From the IMG/VR virus record IMGVR_UViG_3300028388_005617, positions 1 through 48,762 of that record: a stretch of DNA of 48,762 bases, one strand, 5' to 3'. The first letter of the stretch is position 1. Each line of letters begins with the position of its first letter. Of this stretch, positions 22,945 through 31,566 are shown one piece after another. Below the pieces are notes generated by a model. It saw only the letters and a list, made by a program, of their open reading frames with translations, was not told the origin of the DNA and searched no databases. This stretch comes from a virus. The position numbers were made by a program, and so were the translations under genes.

Positions 22945-24783
22945 TTATTCTTCTTCGTTGGAGTCGTTTGAGCTTGTATCGTCATGGACTTCAGTCAACG
23001 ATTCGTCTTCGTCATCACCAATAGACAAAATTTCATCCGTATTTTCGACATAAACTAGTTTCCCCAACTCCGGAAGCCATAGGTATTCAAGTCTTGAATG
23101 CTTGAGTGTGTGTAATGCATCTTCAACTGTTTCTACCAATGGGTCACCTGCAAGGTTGAAGCTTGTGTTGAAAAGAATTGGCACATCGCTAAGAGCTTTG
23201 AATTCTGAAATTAACTCGTAGTAATGTTCATTCTGCTCCTTTGTGACTGTTTGTACACGACAAGTATTGTCAACATGGGTAATGGAAGGTATGAGCGACT
23301 CTTTGCCCTCTTTCACATCCACAGCATACATCATATATGGAGACTCTTCCATACCTGCAAGGTCAAACCATTCATGAGCATCTTCTGCTAAGACTGTCCC
23401 AGCAAATGGTCTAAACCACTCACGCCCTTTGACCTTATTGACAAAAGCTTTTCCATCTTCAACGGTTGGATCAAATAGAATAGAACGATTACCCAACGCC
23501 CTAGGACCGGCTTCGCATCTACCTTGTAAGATCGTTACAATATTACCTTGGCGAATAAGCTCTGCAACTTCTTTGCTTGTTGATTCTGTTACTGTAGCTC
23601 CTTCAAGGTCTAGTTCTTCTAAGTCGGAAGCATGGTCATGATCAAATCCTAAGTAAAGTGTGGATAGAGGTTCAATTTCAACGTCTTCTTGAAGTTTGCT
23701 ATACAAAAGCTTGGCTAATCCAACAGACGTTCCACCATCATGGGAAATGGGGTCAACAAATAAGTCAATTTCTGGGAATCTCTTTCTAAGATAATAATTA
23801 GCTACGCAATTAAGCCCATAGCCACCTGAAAGACAAATTTTGGTGCATCCCGTACGGTCAATAGCATACTCAATCAAATCCCCAACCGCTTGTTGGGTTT
23901 GAGTTTGAATTGCATAGGCCAAGTCTGCATAATGTGGCCTCATGAGGTTTTCATTGTTATGCCACGCACGAAGGTCTTTTTGCTTTTCTTCGGGTACGAT
24001 TTCTCCACATCCTTTGTCTTCAAATGGATGAATTTCAGTCAAATCTAAAAAAGCACCCCTTGGATATGCACCTTTGAATATGTTTCGATTTGCACGTCCA
24101 TTGACAATCAAATCCGGCAAATCTTCATTTTCTTTTCCATAGGGTGCTAATCCCATCGTCTTGCCTGCTTCGATAAAGTGAAACCCAAGAAAATCGGTAA
24201 CTGCTTCGTATGCTTTTGTGAGCGTTGGCCTATCGTTTATGATAAACTCAATTTCGGAGTTTGGAAGCATTCGCTTGAAATTTGGAGCGTTATTTTCCCC
24301 CAAACTTGTGTAAAGCATTTCGGGCTTGCCATCTTGGAAATAAAATATGGTTTCAGCTTCAAAGCCAAAGAGCTCTTCTGAAAGATATTTCCTTGAGCCA
24401 CTTCCATCAACGACAAGTGAAATAGCGTCATCAAAACCTGAATTGTAGTACGCACCAGCAGCATGCCCTGCGTGGTGGTCATTGCCCATGCTATGTATTT
24501 TTATTTGTGGATAATGCTTTCTAGCAATGGCTTGGTAGCTATTTTCACCTGTCCAAGGAAGTCGGTCATACTCACTATGTGTACCGCCAATAACCAAATC
24601 GGTAATTTCAAAATTTTGAAGGCCATAGAGCATACCCAGAAATGGATTACCATCTCGTTTGAGCCTTGATAGCCTTTCTTCTTCTACATAGTATAAAAGC
24701 TTTCCATCCCTCACAACAGCAGTTGAGCCATTGTGACCAGGATTGATAGCCATAACCGTGGTTGGTGTATTTTGCTTTGTCAT
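22945..24783 (-). CDS. Carbamoyltransferase (NodU/CmcH/TobZ family)
   Basis: Enzymes of this family transfer a carbamoyl group from carbamoyl phosphate, through carbamoyl-AMP, to a hydroxyl of a sugar or antibiotic. The 612-residue protein has the Kae1-like N-terminal half starting AINPGHNGSTAVVRDG (12-27), the metal-binding HHAGHAAG (103-110) and VVDGSGSR (124-131), CLSGGYGLNCVANYYLR, and a C-terminal domain with GRCEAGPRALGNRSI and RPFAGTVL. Active-site landmarks appear intact. The C-terminus is an acidic Ser/Asp/Glu tail. It starts on the stop codon of the GT9-like gene, so the two are coupled. Carbamoyltransferases occur, as I recall, in many marine T4-like phages; the acceptor here may be the heptose-containing glycan. 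Confidence 0.9.
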   Translation of the reverse strand: MTKQNTPTTVMAINPGHNGSTAVVRDGKLLYYVEEERLSRLKRDGNPFLGMLYGLQNFEITDLVIGGTHSEYDRLPWTGENSYQAIARKHYPQIKIHSMGNDHHAGHAAGAYYNSGFDDAISLVVDGSGSRKYLSEELFGFEAETIFYFQDGKPEMLYTSLGENNAPNFKRMLPNSEIEFIINDRPTLTKAYEAVTDFLGFHFIEAGKTMGLAPYGKENEDLPDLIVNGRANRNIFKGAYPRGAFLDLTEIHPFEDKGCGEIVPEEKQKDLRAWHNNENLMRPHYADLAYAIQTQTQQAVGDLIEYAIDRTGCTKICLSGGYGLNCVANYYLRKRFPEIDLFVDPISHDGGTSVGLAKLLYSKLQEDVEIEPLSTLYLGFDHDHASDLEELDLEGATVTESTSKEVAELIRQGNIVTILQGRCEAGPRALGNRSILFDPTVEDGKAFVNKVKGREWFRPFAGTVLAEDAHEWFDLAGMEESPYMMYAVDVKEGKESLIPSITHVDNTCRVQTVTKEQNEHYYELISEFKALSDVPILFNTSFNLAGDPLVETVEDALHTLKHSRLEYLWLPELGKLVYVENTDEILSIGDDEDESLTEVHDDTSSNDSNEEE

Positions 24784-25706
24784 GTTTTATCACTTATGTC
24801 TTTAACGATATTAGTAAAAATGTCATCGAGTTCTCTTTCCGAAAAGTCAATCACACCATCATTTAGCCTATCTGCTAGGTGACTGTCAAATTGTGCTAGT
24901 CGGATAGGGCTATATTCCTTTTCAAATCCTTCTTTTTCAATAATATTGTGGGTGTTAGGATATGAAATGTTTACTGCAAACGTTGAGCCAAGAATTACCG
25001 AAGATGGTGTTCCAACGCTATAAGCAAGATGTTGGCCTAGCGAGTCCACGCCAATAAAATAATCTGCAAGTTCAATAACTCCAGCCCAACCCCGTTGGTC
25101 AATACGTGGCTTAAAACAAGACTGATCCTGATCAAGTTGCACTTCACCCATGTAAATCATGTTATACTTTTTGGCCAATTTACCCACAAGGTATAGATAA
25201 TTTTTGGCTGTGAGTGAACGCGACGATTCATCCATACCTTCGGGCATACTTTGATCCACTTTGAATGACGAACCAAAAGGTTGAATGACAACGGTCTTAT
25301 TCTTTTTCTGTTGATTTTTGACATCACCCACAACTTGACGTGCCATGTTCCGCTCTGGTGAAGTCAAGTTTAAATTTGGCTTCAACAAGTCTGAATGATC
25401 TTCAGTCCCGTTGATTATTTCGTCAAAAGCTTCGGCCAATGAAATACGTTGATTGATATAGTTGTTATTATAGTATGGCTCTGGCTGTATGATTACCGAG
25501 TCTTTGATTTCATCAAACAATCCTTTTTGATTCGCTGAAAATGTTCTTTTGGTAAGGGCTTTTGAGCCAAAGAAGAAAGACTCAAAGCCATGAACAACAA
25601 CTCGAAAGTCTTCGTCGGGATGTAATTTGGCGTATTTCTCAAGTGCTGGTAGGGCGGTAAGCACACGCCCTGCTCCGCCATTTATCATGAAGGTTTTTGT
25701 AACCAT
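24780..25706 (-). CDS. GT9-type (heptosyltransferase-like) glycosyltransferase
   Basis: This is a protein of about 308 residues with the two-Rossmann GT-B layout of family 9 (ADP-heptose:LPS heptosyltransferases). The N-terminus has INGGAGRVLTALPALEKY, equivalent to the GDVLLTTPALRALR motif. The C-terminal half has VIQPFGSSFKVDQSMPEG, LVGKLAKKYNMIYMG and ELADYFIGVDSLGQHLAYSVGTPSSVILGST, which is the signature nucleotide-sugar site (family [24 protein letters not shown]). I use the ATG at 25706; a TTG at 25715 and an ATG at 25688 are alternatives. It overlaps the carbamoyltransferase start and lies beside genes for ADP-heptose, the donor of this family, so heptose transfer is a reasonable inference. 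Confidence 0.72.
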   Translation of the reverse strand: MVTKTFMINGGAGRVLTALPALEKYAKLHPDEDFRVVVHGFESFFFGSKALTKRTFSANQKGLFDEIKDSVIIQPEPYYNNNYINQRISLAEAFDEIINGTEDHSDLLKPNLNLTSPERNMARQVVGDVKNQQKKNKTVVIQPFGSSFKVDQSMPEGMDESSRSLTAKNYLYLVGKLAKKYNMIYMGEVQLDQDQSCFKPRIDQRGWAGVIELADYFIGVDSLGQHLAYSVGTPSSVILGSTFAVNISYPNTHNIIEKEGFEKEYSPIRLAQFDSHLADRLNDGVIDFSERELDDIFTNIVKDISDKT

Positions 25707-25769
25707 ATTGTACAATAATTAAGAGTTAATCAGTCAATCAATCAATGTAATGACTAGGTGTAATTACAC
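25707..25769. repeat. Two perfect palindromes upstream of the GT9-like gene
   Basis: ATTGTACAAT (25707-25716) abuts the start codon at 25706, and GTGTAATTACAC (25758-25769) covers the end of the preceding small gene. Between them is a short AATC repeat (25734-25747). The palindromes could be operator-like sites for the minus-strand sugar operon, but both are short and AT-rich. Confidence 0.4.
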
Positions 25770-26011
25770 TTATTTAGTAAGTCTTTTAGCAAAGATTTTA
25801 TTTCGCACAAGTCATTTTTCACAAGCTCAATTTCGCCAACTTTTTTCTTAACTTCTTGAAATTCAGCTTGAAGTTGCTCAACTTTTTTGGCTTGGCGTTT
25901 CTTTGCAAGATACGATTTATATGCTGAAAAGTCATTCGCAAGTAATGCTTTTGAATGCACATCTCGAACATAACTATCATTGTTTTCTAATTCAACTGTT
26001 TCATTTGTCAT
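25754..26011 (-). CDS. Small coiled-coil protein of unknown function
   Basis: This is an 85-residue protein. Its first 35 residues contain YVRDVHSKALLANDFSAYKSYLAKK, followed by a heptad-patterned helix from about 40 to 80 (VEQLQAEFQEVKKKVGEIEL). I recall similar short proteins after large tail genes in marine T4-like phages, without a known role. A coiled-coil tail or fibre accessory, or a chaperone for the giant upstream protein, would fit the position: its ATG overlaps the stop of that gene (ATGA), so they are translationally coupled. No enzymatic motif is present. Confidence 0.6.
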   Translation of the reverse strand: MTNETVELENNDSYVRDVHSKALLANDFSAYKSYLAKKRQAKKVEQLQAEFQEVKKKVGEIELVKNDLCEIKSLLKDLLNKCNYT

Positions 26012-29000
26012 GGTGCAAGAGCAAGGACTTTAAGGTCTCGAATTCGTGGGGTTCTATAATAGCATCTGCCTGTTGAACGTAATACCACTTTGATAGCAAT
26101 TGTGTGGAAGTCGGCAAATTCGACACCGTTTGCGTTTGTATAAGTTATTGGGCTAATCGTTGGAACATAGATGTATTCTCTAAAATCATTAAGATTTTCA
26201 CTATCGACATCGGTTTCCGCGGTTAGCTCCATTCTCGTATACGTTTTATTGTCAAAATCGTCGGCATCGTTAATACTTATGACTTTGAAATATACGTCAA
26301 TTTCGGCGTCACTTGGTCGATATGCAGTGAATCTAACTTGAACATCGTTGGCATCAAATCCCCTTGTAAGGGTCATGCGTCTAGTAATATACCGAGCGAC
26401 TGCATTCCCACCTTCCGACGATGTTTCTCCAATAGCTTCCACGTTGCCACTTGAACCTGTCGAAGTGTTGATGGTAACCGTGGGCGTTTCTATGTATCCT
26501 GTACCAGTATTTGCAACATTAAATCCTGTAATCACGCCTGAATCGTCTGTGACTACAAATACATTTGCCCCCGAACCATTGCCATCTGAAATGGTCAAAG
26601 TATCTGTATTAGCGTACCCTGATCCACCTTCAATAATAGTTAGATTGTTAGCAAAAAATTCACCATTGTTGATTTGGTTAGTAACCGTAATTAGACTAAA
26701 TGCTTGTTCATCTAATACAGGAGATACATCTGTACTTTCTGTGGCCAACGTGGCTGACAATTGGAAATATGCATTGTCGCCATTTCTTATAGTACCACGC
26801 GATCTCAAAAAGACATTATCGTCTAAAATAAGAGCGGTATTTGGTGTTTGACTACTATCACTTGCCCTAAAATATGAGTACGTAAAATCTGCCGTGGTTG
26901 GCGTTGTAAGCAATTGATCAGACGTGACTTGGAGCACGTTAAAATCAAAACTATTTTGAACTATATCACCACCTAGTGTGGTATTGGCCGCACCAATTTG
27001 TAGTGTTCCTGTGGTATCAAAAACAGCTTTCCTCAACACAAACATAAGATCTTCTTCTTGAACAGCTGTCCATGTTGAAGCGTTTTGCGATTTGAACAAT
27101 ACCCCTGCATAAGGGTTTTCAACAACGCGATTTCCACCGCCTATGACTTCAGCACCTAACTCTCCAACATACGTTCTATATTCATTTGAGTTTGACAGTA
27201 CCACAAGTGAATACTCGCCGGGTGCAAGATAAAGTGGGTGCTCAAAAGCAAAGTTTGTTGATGTCGCTGTGTTGCTTATGGACGGCGTTTCACTAATATT
27301 GACATCTGCCGCATCTTTGAAAACTTCACTTCCAGGAAGAATTTGCGATGACGATGGATACCCATTTACGTTTGGTCGTATTTGGATAAAGACGGGTAAG
27401 TTTTCGTCTTTTGATTGGAAAAATAAATCCACATCCGTCAAAAATAGCCCATTTGGATAAATTTGAGAATTTACCAAAAAGCTTTGTGCAAGTGGATCAA
27501 TCCACTGCACGGATTGTGTTTGCGAGGTTGTTTGCTCGCGATTTATCACAGAATTGACCGGCCTTGACTCTGTGACAGTTCTTGTACGAACAATGGGCTG
27601 TCTTATGACCGCAACTTGATTTTCAAACGTTTGGCGATTCCCTTGTGCTAAGTAAGTGCCTTCGGCCTTGGACGTGGAAAATGTAAGATTGTTATCGGAT
27701 CGATCAACAATACGCATTTGTCGTTCGCCTGTTCTAAACTGCCCAGCAGGAATGGCAAATGTTCCAGAAACCCCACCACTTGAATTTGAAGTTAATTGGT
27801 CACCAAGTGAACCGCCTGTTGGAGTAACAAATTCATCAACACTTGTTCCATCGAAAAATGAAAAATGGTTGGTATTTGGTTTTAGATTTGTGGCTGTAAA
27901 ATTGACAGTTCTAGCTCTAATAAATGGAATCACGGACACATCAACGAGTCTTCGACCCAAATCACGTCGAATGGTATTGACCCCAAAAGTTCGAACTGTG
28001 CCTGTCCTAAAAGAAATACCTTCGCGTGTTGTTACACTTTCACGTGTTGTTGTGGTCGTTGTGGTAAGTCGGCGACCATTCCGCTGTCGATTGACATCAG
28101 TATCAACAACTCTTGTAGAGGTTTGTGGGGCACCCGTCCAACGCGTTTGCCAGTCGTTCCATTCAGTACCAAATCCATTTTGTCTAACATCTTCTGTTAC
28201 TCGACCGATTTGTTGCCAAGCATCATTATCACCGGTCAAATTGACGGTGACCGTGGGTCTTGTGTCTTGCTCAAACCAAACATCACGTTCTGGGTCAAGA
28301 TTTATACCCCCATTAAAGTTCGTGACATTGTAAGGATTTACATTGATTGGCTTACTTGCAAGGCCTTGCGAAACAAAAGAGGTATTACTAAAAGAAAGAG
28401 TAATCACCCCCGAATTTGAAATAGCCACCCCACTTGAATTTGTGGTATCAACTTTTAATTGCACCGAATTCGAGGTAAATGGAGCTTGCATTTGGTGTTG
28501 CTGAAAATCAATAGCAACGTTGTAGTCTAAGTTTTCAACATCACCTACCGAATGGCCAGTGAAATTATCAACCATCGCACCATTGATGAATTTTTCGATA
28601 CCAAAATCGTCAAAGACTACGGTGTCTAGCGTTTCACGCTCAAGTCGTGACATGATAGCATAGGTTTCAAGAGCACGAACTCTTTTTTCCATATCACCAA
28701 TATCACTCATAGTAAATCGACGATTGTCAATATACTCAATATCAACATCATCGGTGGTTTCCGTGTATGGTGGCAACGTCAACACATAAAGAGTCATCGA
28801 CGATTCCAAATCAAGGGGAGGAGCAGGAAATTCTTGTGACACACCACGAAGAACTTTGAATTCACGGTCTCTTGTAAGAACAATTTTGTCTATACGTGCA
28901 AGGAAATATGCAAAATCAACACTAAGCGTGAAATTTGGATCGGGCAGTCTAAGACCACCATCAAATGTTGTTGTATTCTTGTCGCGCACAGGTCGGAAGT

Positions 29001-31545
29001 CTACCACATCACTTAGGCGAATGGTTTCACCCGTTGAAGGCGACTTGAAGTCCGGAATGTCTGCATAGTCAATGGAGCTATACGAATCAACCGAGAAAAA
29101 CCCTTGATCTGGACCAATAGTACCAGGCTCAAAATAATCAAAGTAAACAATAAGCTCACCTTCTGGAATTTCACGACCAGCAATCAAATTGATTGTAGCA
29201 TGATCGTAAATGTAATCTTTCTGACCATTGTTAAACTTGTAATTACTTGTTACATCAAGTGTGCTATTGCTATAAACGCTATATGTAATATTGTTATAGG
29301 TAGCCGTATTGGCCGCGTCAAAATCAAGAGTAGCATCTTTGCCAGTATCAATGATTTTGACAATTCTAAACACATCAGCAACGTCTAGTGAATCACTTTG
29401 CCCAGCAACCTTGTTTGGGTTAGCCAAAATTTTCTGTCCAGCGATAAGTCTATTCAATTCACTTGTGGTGACAAGATGGCCATTAGAAGTATTGGCATGG
29501 TCAGTTTCGTTTGGTATAGATCCAAAAACTAGTGTCTTGGCTCTTTCAGTCGCATTTTCTGCTTGGAATAGTGCTATGACATCTGCGGTAAATGATTCCG
29601 CAGTGTTACCAGTTTCAAGTGTCAAGACAGTTGAGTCTACACTCAAGTTAGCACTTGCAATCGTGACAATATCTCCATTTGTACGACCTGAACCTGTGCT
29701 ATCGGATACCGAAACAATAAATTGATTGATGTCATCGGAAGAAAGGCCGGAGCCAGTGCCAGGATAAATTTCATCTGTCGTTGATGTAATTGTTGCCGCA
29801 CCATTTGAAAATGTTGCTGAAACTTGGCGACGATACTTGTACTCAATATTAGCACTGCTTTCACGTAAGGTGCTTACAAAAGAATCGGGAAGTGGAAAAG
29901 TTAGCCTGTTTAGACTCGTTTCAAAAAATAGAGTGTTGGCTGTGGCCACAGAATTGACATGTGACGTCAAATCTACATCCGCACTTTCGGTTATGGTTGG
30001 AGGTGCACCATTGGATTTTGTTATGATTGACTCAACGTGCTCCTTTTGTGGAAAGATAGAAAATGGTGACCCACCTGTTGGCACTGCAGTAAACGATGAG
30101 GAAATTTCAATCGTTGAATTTGACTGTGTGTAATCTGAAATGACATACTTGCGACCTTCAACTTCCAAAAGCATGCCATTATATGCGTCATCCACACTAG
30201 ACGATAAGGCAGTATTTGCAAATGTAATCGTGTTGGTAGTTGCAGTAGCAACGTTATCGGTGAGCGTTTCAAATGTTAGGTCGCGAAAGTAAATTCGGAA
30301 TACGTCCGAGCTTTCTCTTCTGTAAGAAATAGGTTTACCCGTACCAATACGCGTACTTTCTAAGGTTGCATTAGACGTCAAGTCAAGGTCTGTGCTCAAC
30401 ACAGAATGTAGATCGACAGTTTCTTGGGTCGTTGTATCAAAAAGACCATCAAGATTTGAGGCCAACACATAATTTCCAAACCGAACGGAAATTTGCTGAT
30501 TTTCAACCGATCGTGTATCACGTGCTTTATCGACCGTTACCGTGTCTGTACCCACAGACTCATACTCATAGCCAAGAACATAGGCTTTACCTGAATCTAG
30601 GGAAACGGTAAGTTGTTCTGTGTTGGAGCTATTTTCAGCAATGTCAATATTGAAAGGTCTTGTGGTATAGTTTCCACTTTCCTCAAAAGTGCGTCGTGCT
30701 AATTCAACGCCTAGTTCACTATAAAGGGGTCGTGAGGTATAACTTTGAAGTACCCCATTTTCAACACGAGTGAGCTCTAAAAACTGATCTAAGTCATCGG
30801 TTGCATCGTCAACCAATTCTATGGCTGTAAGTGTTAGTGAAATTTTGAACCGATAAGCACCGGGTGCGGCAAAATTAAACGAGCCATTGGCAGGATCGAG
30901 CAGACTAGTGTCGTCATCTTCATCAATAATATCTTCATTGATTACCAAGCCAAGACGGTAAGTTGGACTTGATGTGTATTTGTCTAAAATAATAGTCTGG
31001 GAATCACAACGTGCAAAAAAGCCATTGATAAAAAATACACCTTCATCAATACTAGCAAGAGAACCTAGTCCAATTTTACCTGCACCACTTTGAATGGTCG
31101 CTTCAAAGGGTGTGCTATCGTCGGTTTGAATGACTTCACCTGCGGCAAAATCTAGCCCATTGACGCTTTTGACAAAAAGTGTGTTTGGATCAGTACCATC
31201 GGTTGAAAATACTTTGATGACTTTGGCAATCGCCCCAGAAGTTTGCCCTGTAACTTTTTTACCATCAAAATTATCAACATCTATGTCAATGCCAACATGT
31301 TGATTTTCAAGCTTGATAAATGTTGCATTCAAGTCTAGGGTGAGCTGTCCACCCAACACGGGTGAGCCATCTTCAAAGACGTGAAGCCCAAAGCGTTCAA
31401 TTTGATTCTGAAGAATCGTTTGAAGTTGTGTGAGCTCTCTTGCTTGAACTGCGAACGAAGGTCTAAAAAGAACTCTTAGAAAATTCTTTTCTTCGTTGTA
31501 GTCGTCAAAGTATGGATTGGTGTTAAAATTTGTTTCAAGTGCCAT
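26008..31545 (-). CDS. Giant virion structural protein (DUF4815-like N-terminus), probable baseplate/fibre component
   Basis: At 1845 residues this is the largest gene of the window. The ATG at 31545 (MALETNFNTNPYFDDYNEEKNF) is the likely start. The first ~250 residues, with RVLFRPSFAVQARELTQLQTILQNQ and LGLVINEDIIDEDDD, look like the DUF4815 domain of phage tail proteins. The rest is beta-rich and Thr/Ser/Asn-rich with few Lys or Cys, typical of fibre-like proteins. A linker with many Arg/Thr residues occurs near 1180-1250. A repeat-like GGSGYANTDTLTISDGNGSG module near 1640-1700 resembles modules in other virion proteins here. It follows gp8 and stands where T4 has gp9-gp12, so it probably holds or forms the host-recognition fibres. 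Confidence 0.75.
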   Translation of the reverse strand: MALETNFNTNPYFDDYNEEKNFLRVLFRPSFAVQARELTQLQTILQNQIERFGLHVFEDGSPVLGGQLTLDLNATFIKLENQHVGIDIDVDNFDGKKVTGQTSGAIAKVIKVFSTDGTDPNTLFVKSVNGLDFAAGEVIQTDDSTPFEATIQSGAGKIGLGSLASIDEGVFFINGFFARCDSQTIILDKYTSSPTYRLGLVINEDIIDEDDDTSLLDPANGSFNFAAPGAYRFKISLTLTAIELVDDATDDLDQFLELTRVENGVLQSYTSRPLYSELGVELARRTFEESGNYTTRPFNIDIAENSSNTEQLTVSLDSGKAYVLGYEYESVGTDTVTVDKARDTRSVENQQISVRFGNYVLASNLDGLFDTTTQETVDLHSVLSTDLDLTSNATLESTRIGTGKPISYRRESSDVFRIYFRDLTFETLTDNVATATTNTITFANTALSSSVDDAYNGMLLEVEGRKYVISDYTQSNSTIEISSSFTAVPTGGSPFSIFPQKEHVESIITKSNGAPPTITESADVDLTSHVNSVATANTLFFETSLNRLTFPLPDSFVSTLRESSANIEYKYRRQVSATFSNGAATITSTTDEIYPGTGSGLSSDDINQFIVSVSDSTGSGRTNGDIVTIASANLSVDSTVLTLETGNTAESFTADVIALFQAENATERAKTLVFGSIPNETDHANTSNGHLVTTSELNRLIAGQKILANPNKVAGQSDSLDVADVFRIVKIIDTGKDATLDFDAANTATYNNITYSVYSNSTLDVTSNYKFNNGQKDYIYDHATINLIAGREIPEGELIVYFDYFEPGTIGPDQGFFSVDSYSSIDYADIPDFKSPSTGETIRLSDVVDFRPVRDKNTTTFDGGLRLPDPNFTLSVDFAYFLARIDKIVLTRDREFKVLRGVSQEFPAPPLDLESSMTLYVLTLPPYTETTDDVDIEYIDNRRFTMSDIGDMEKRVRALETYAIMSRLERETLDTVVFDDFGIEKFINGAMVDNFTGHSVGDVENLDYNVAIDFQQHQMQAPFTSNSVQLKVDTTNSSGVAISNSGVITLSFSNTSFVSQGLASKPINVNPYNVTNFNGGINLDPERDVWFEQDTRPTVTVNLTGDNDAWQQIGRVTEDVRQNGFGTEWNDWQTRWTGAPQTSTRVVDTDVNRQRNGRRLTTTTTTTRESVTTREGISFRTGTVRTFGVNTIRRDLGRRLVDVSVIPFIRARTVNFTATNLKPNTNHFSFFDGTSVDEFVTPTGGSLGDQLTSNSSGGVSGTFAIPAGQFRTGERQMRIVDRSDNNLTFSTSKAEGTYLAQGNRQTFENQVAVIRQPIVRTRTVTESRPVNSVINREQTTSQTQSVQWIDPLAQSFLVNSQIYPNGLFLTDVDLFFQSKDENLPVFIQIRPNVNGYPSSSQILPGSEVFKDAADVNISETPSISNTATSTNFAFEHPLYLAPGEYSLVVLSNSNEYRTYVGELGAEVIGGGNRVVENPYAGVLFKSQNASTWTAVQEEDLMFVLRKAVFDTTGTLQIGAANTTLGGDIVQNSFDFNVLQVTSDQLLTTPTTADFTYSYFRASDSSQTPNTALILDDNVFLRSRGTIRNGDNAYFQLSATLATESTDVSPVLDEQAFSLITVTNQINNGEFFANNLTIIEGGSGYANTDTLTISDGNGSGANVFVVTDDSGVITGFNVANTGTGYIETPTVTINTSTGSSGNVEAIGETSSEGGNAVARYITRRMTLTRGFDANDVQVRFTAYRPSDAEIDVYFKVISINDADDFDNKTYTRMELTAETDVDSENLNDFREYIYVPTISPITYTNANGVEFADFHTIAIKVVLRSTGRCYYRTPRIRDLKVLALAP

Positions 31546-31566
31546 CAGCAAACATGCTATGTGCTA

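Noticed and set aside
25734-25747. Short AATC tandem repeat
   Set aside because: Only about three units; too short to call a meaningful microsatellite or CRISPR-like repeat.
26348-26851. 167-codon plus-strand open frame opposite the same gene
   Set aside because: Same reasoning; composition mirrors the complementary Thr/Ser/Asn-rich coding strand.
27656-28333. 225-codon plus-strand open frame opposite the giant structural gene
   Set aside because: Antisense shadow: Ser/Val/Pro-rich translation without family features, no ribosome site, and the minus-strand frame is clearly coding.
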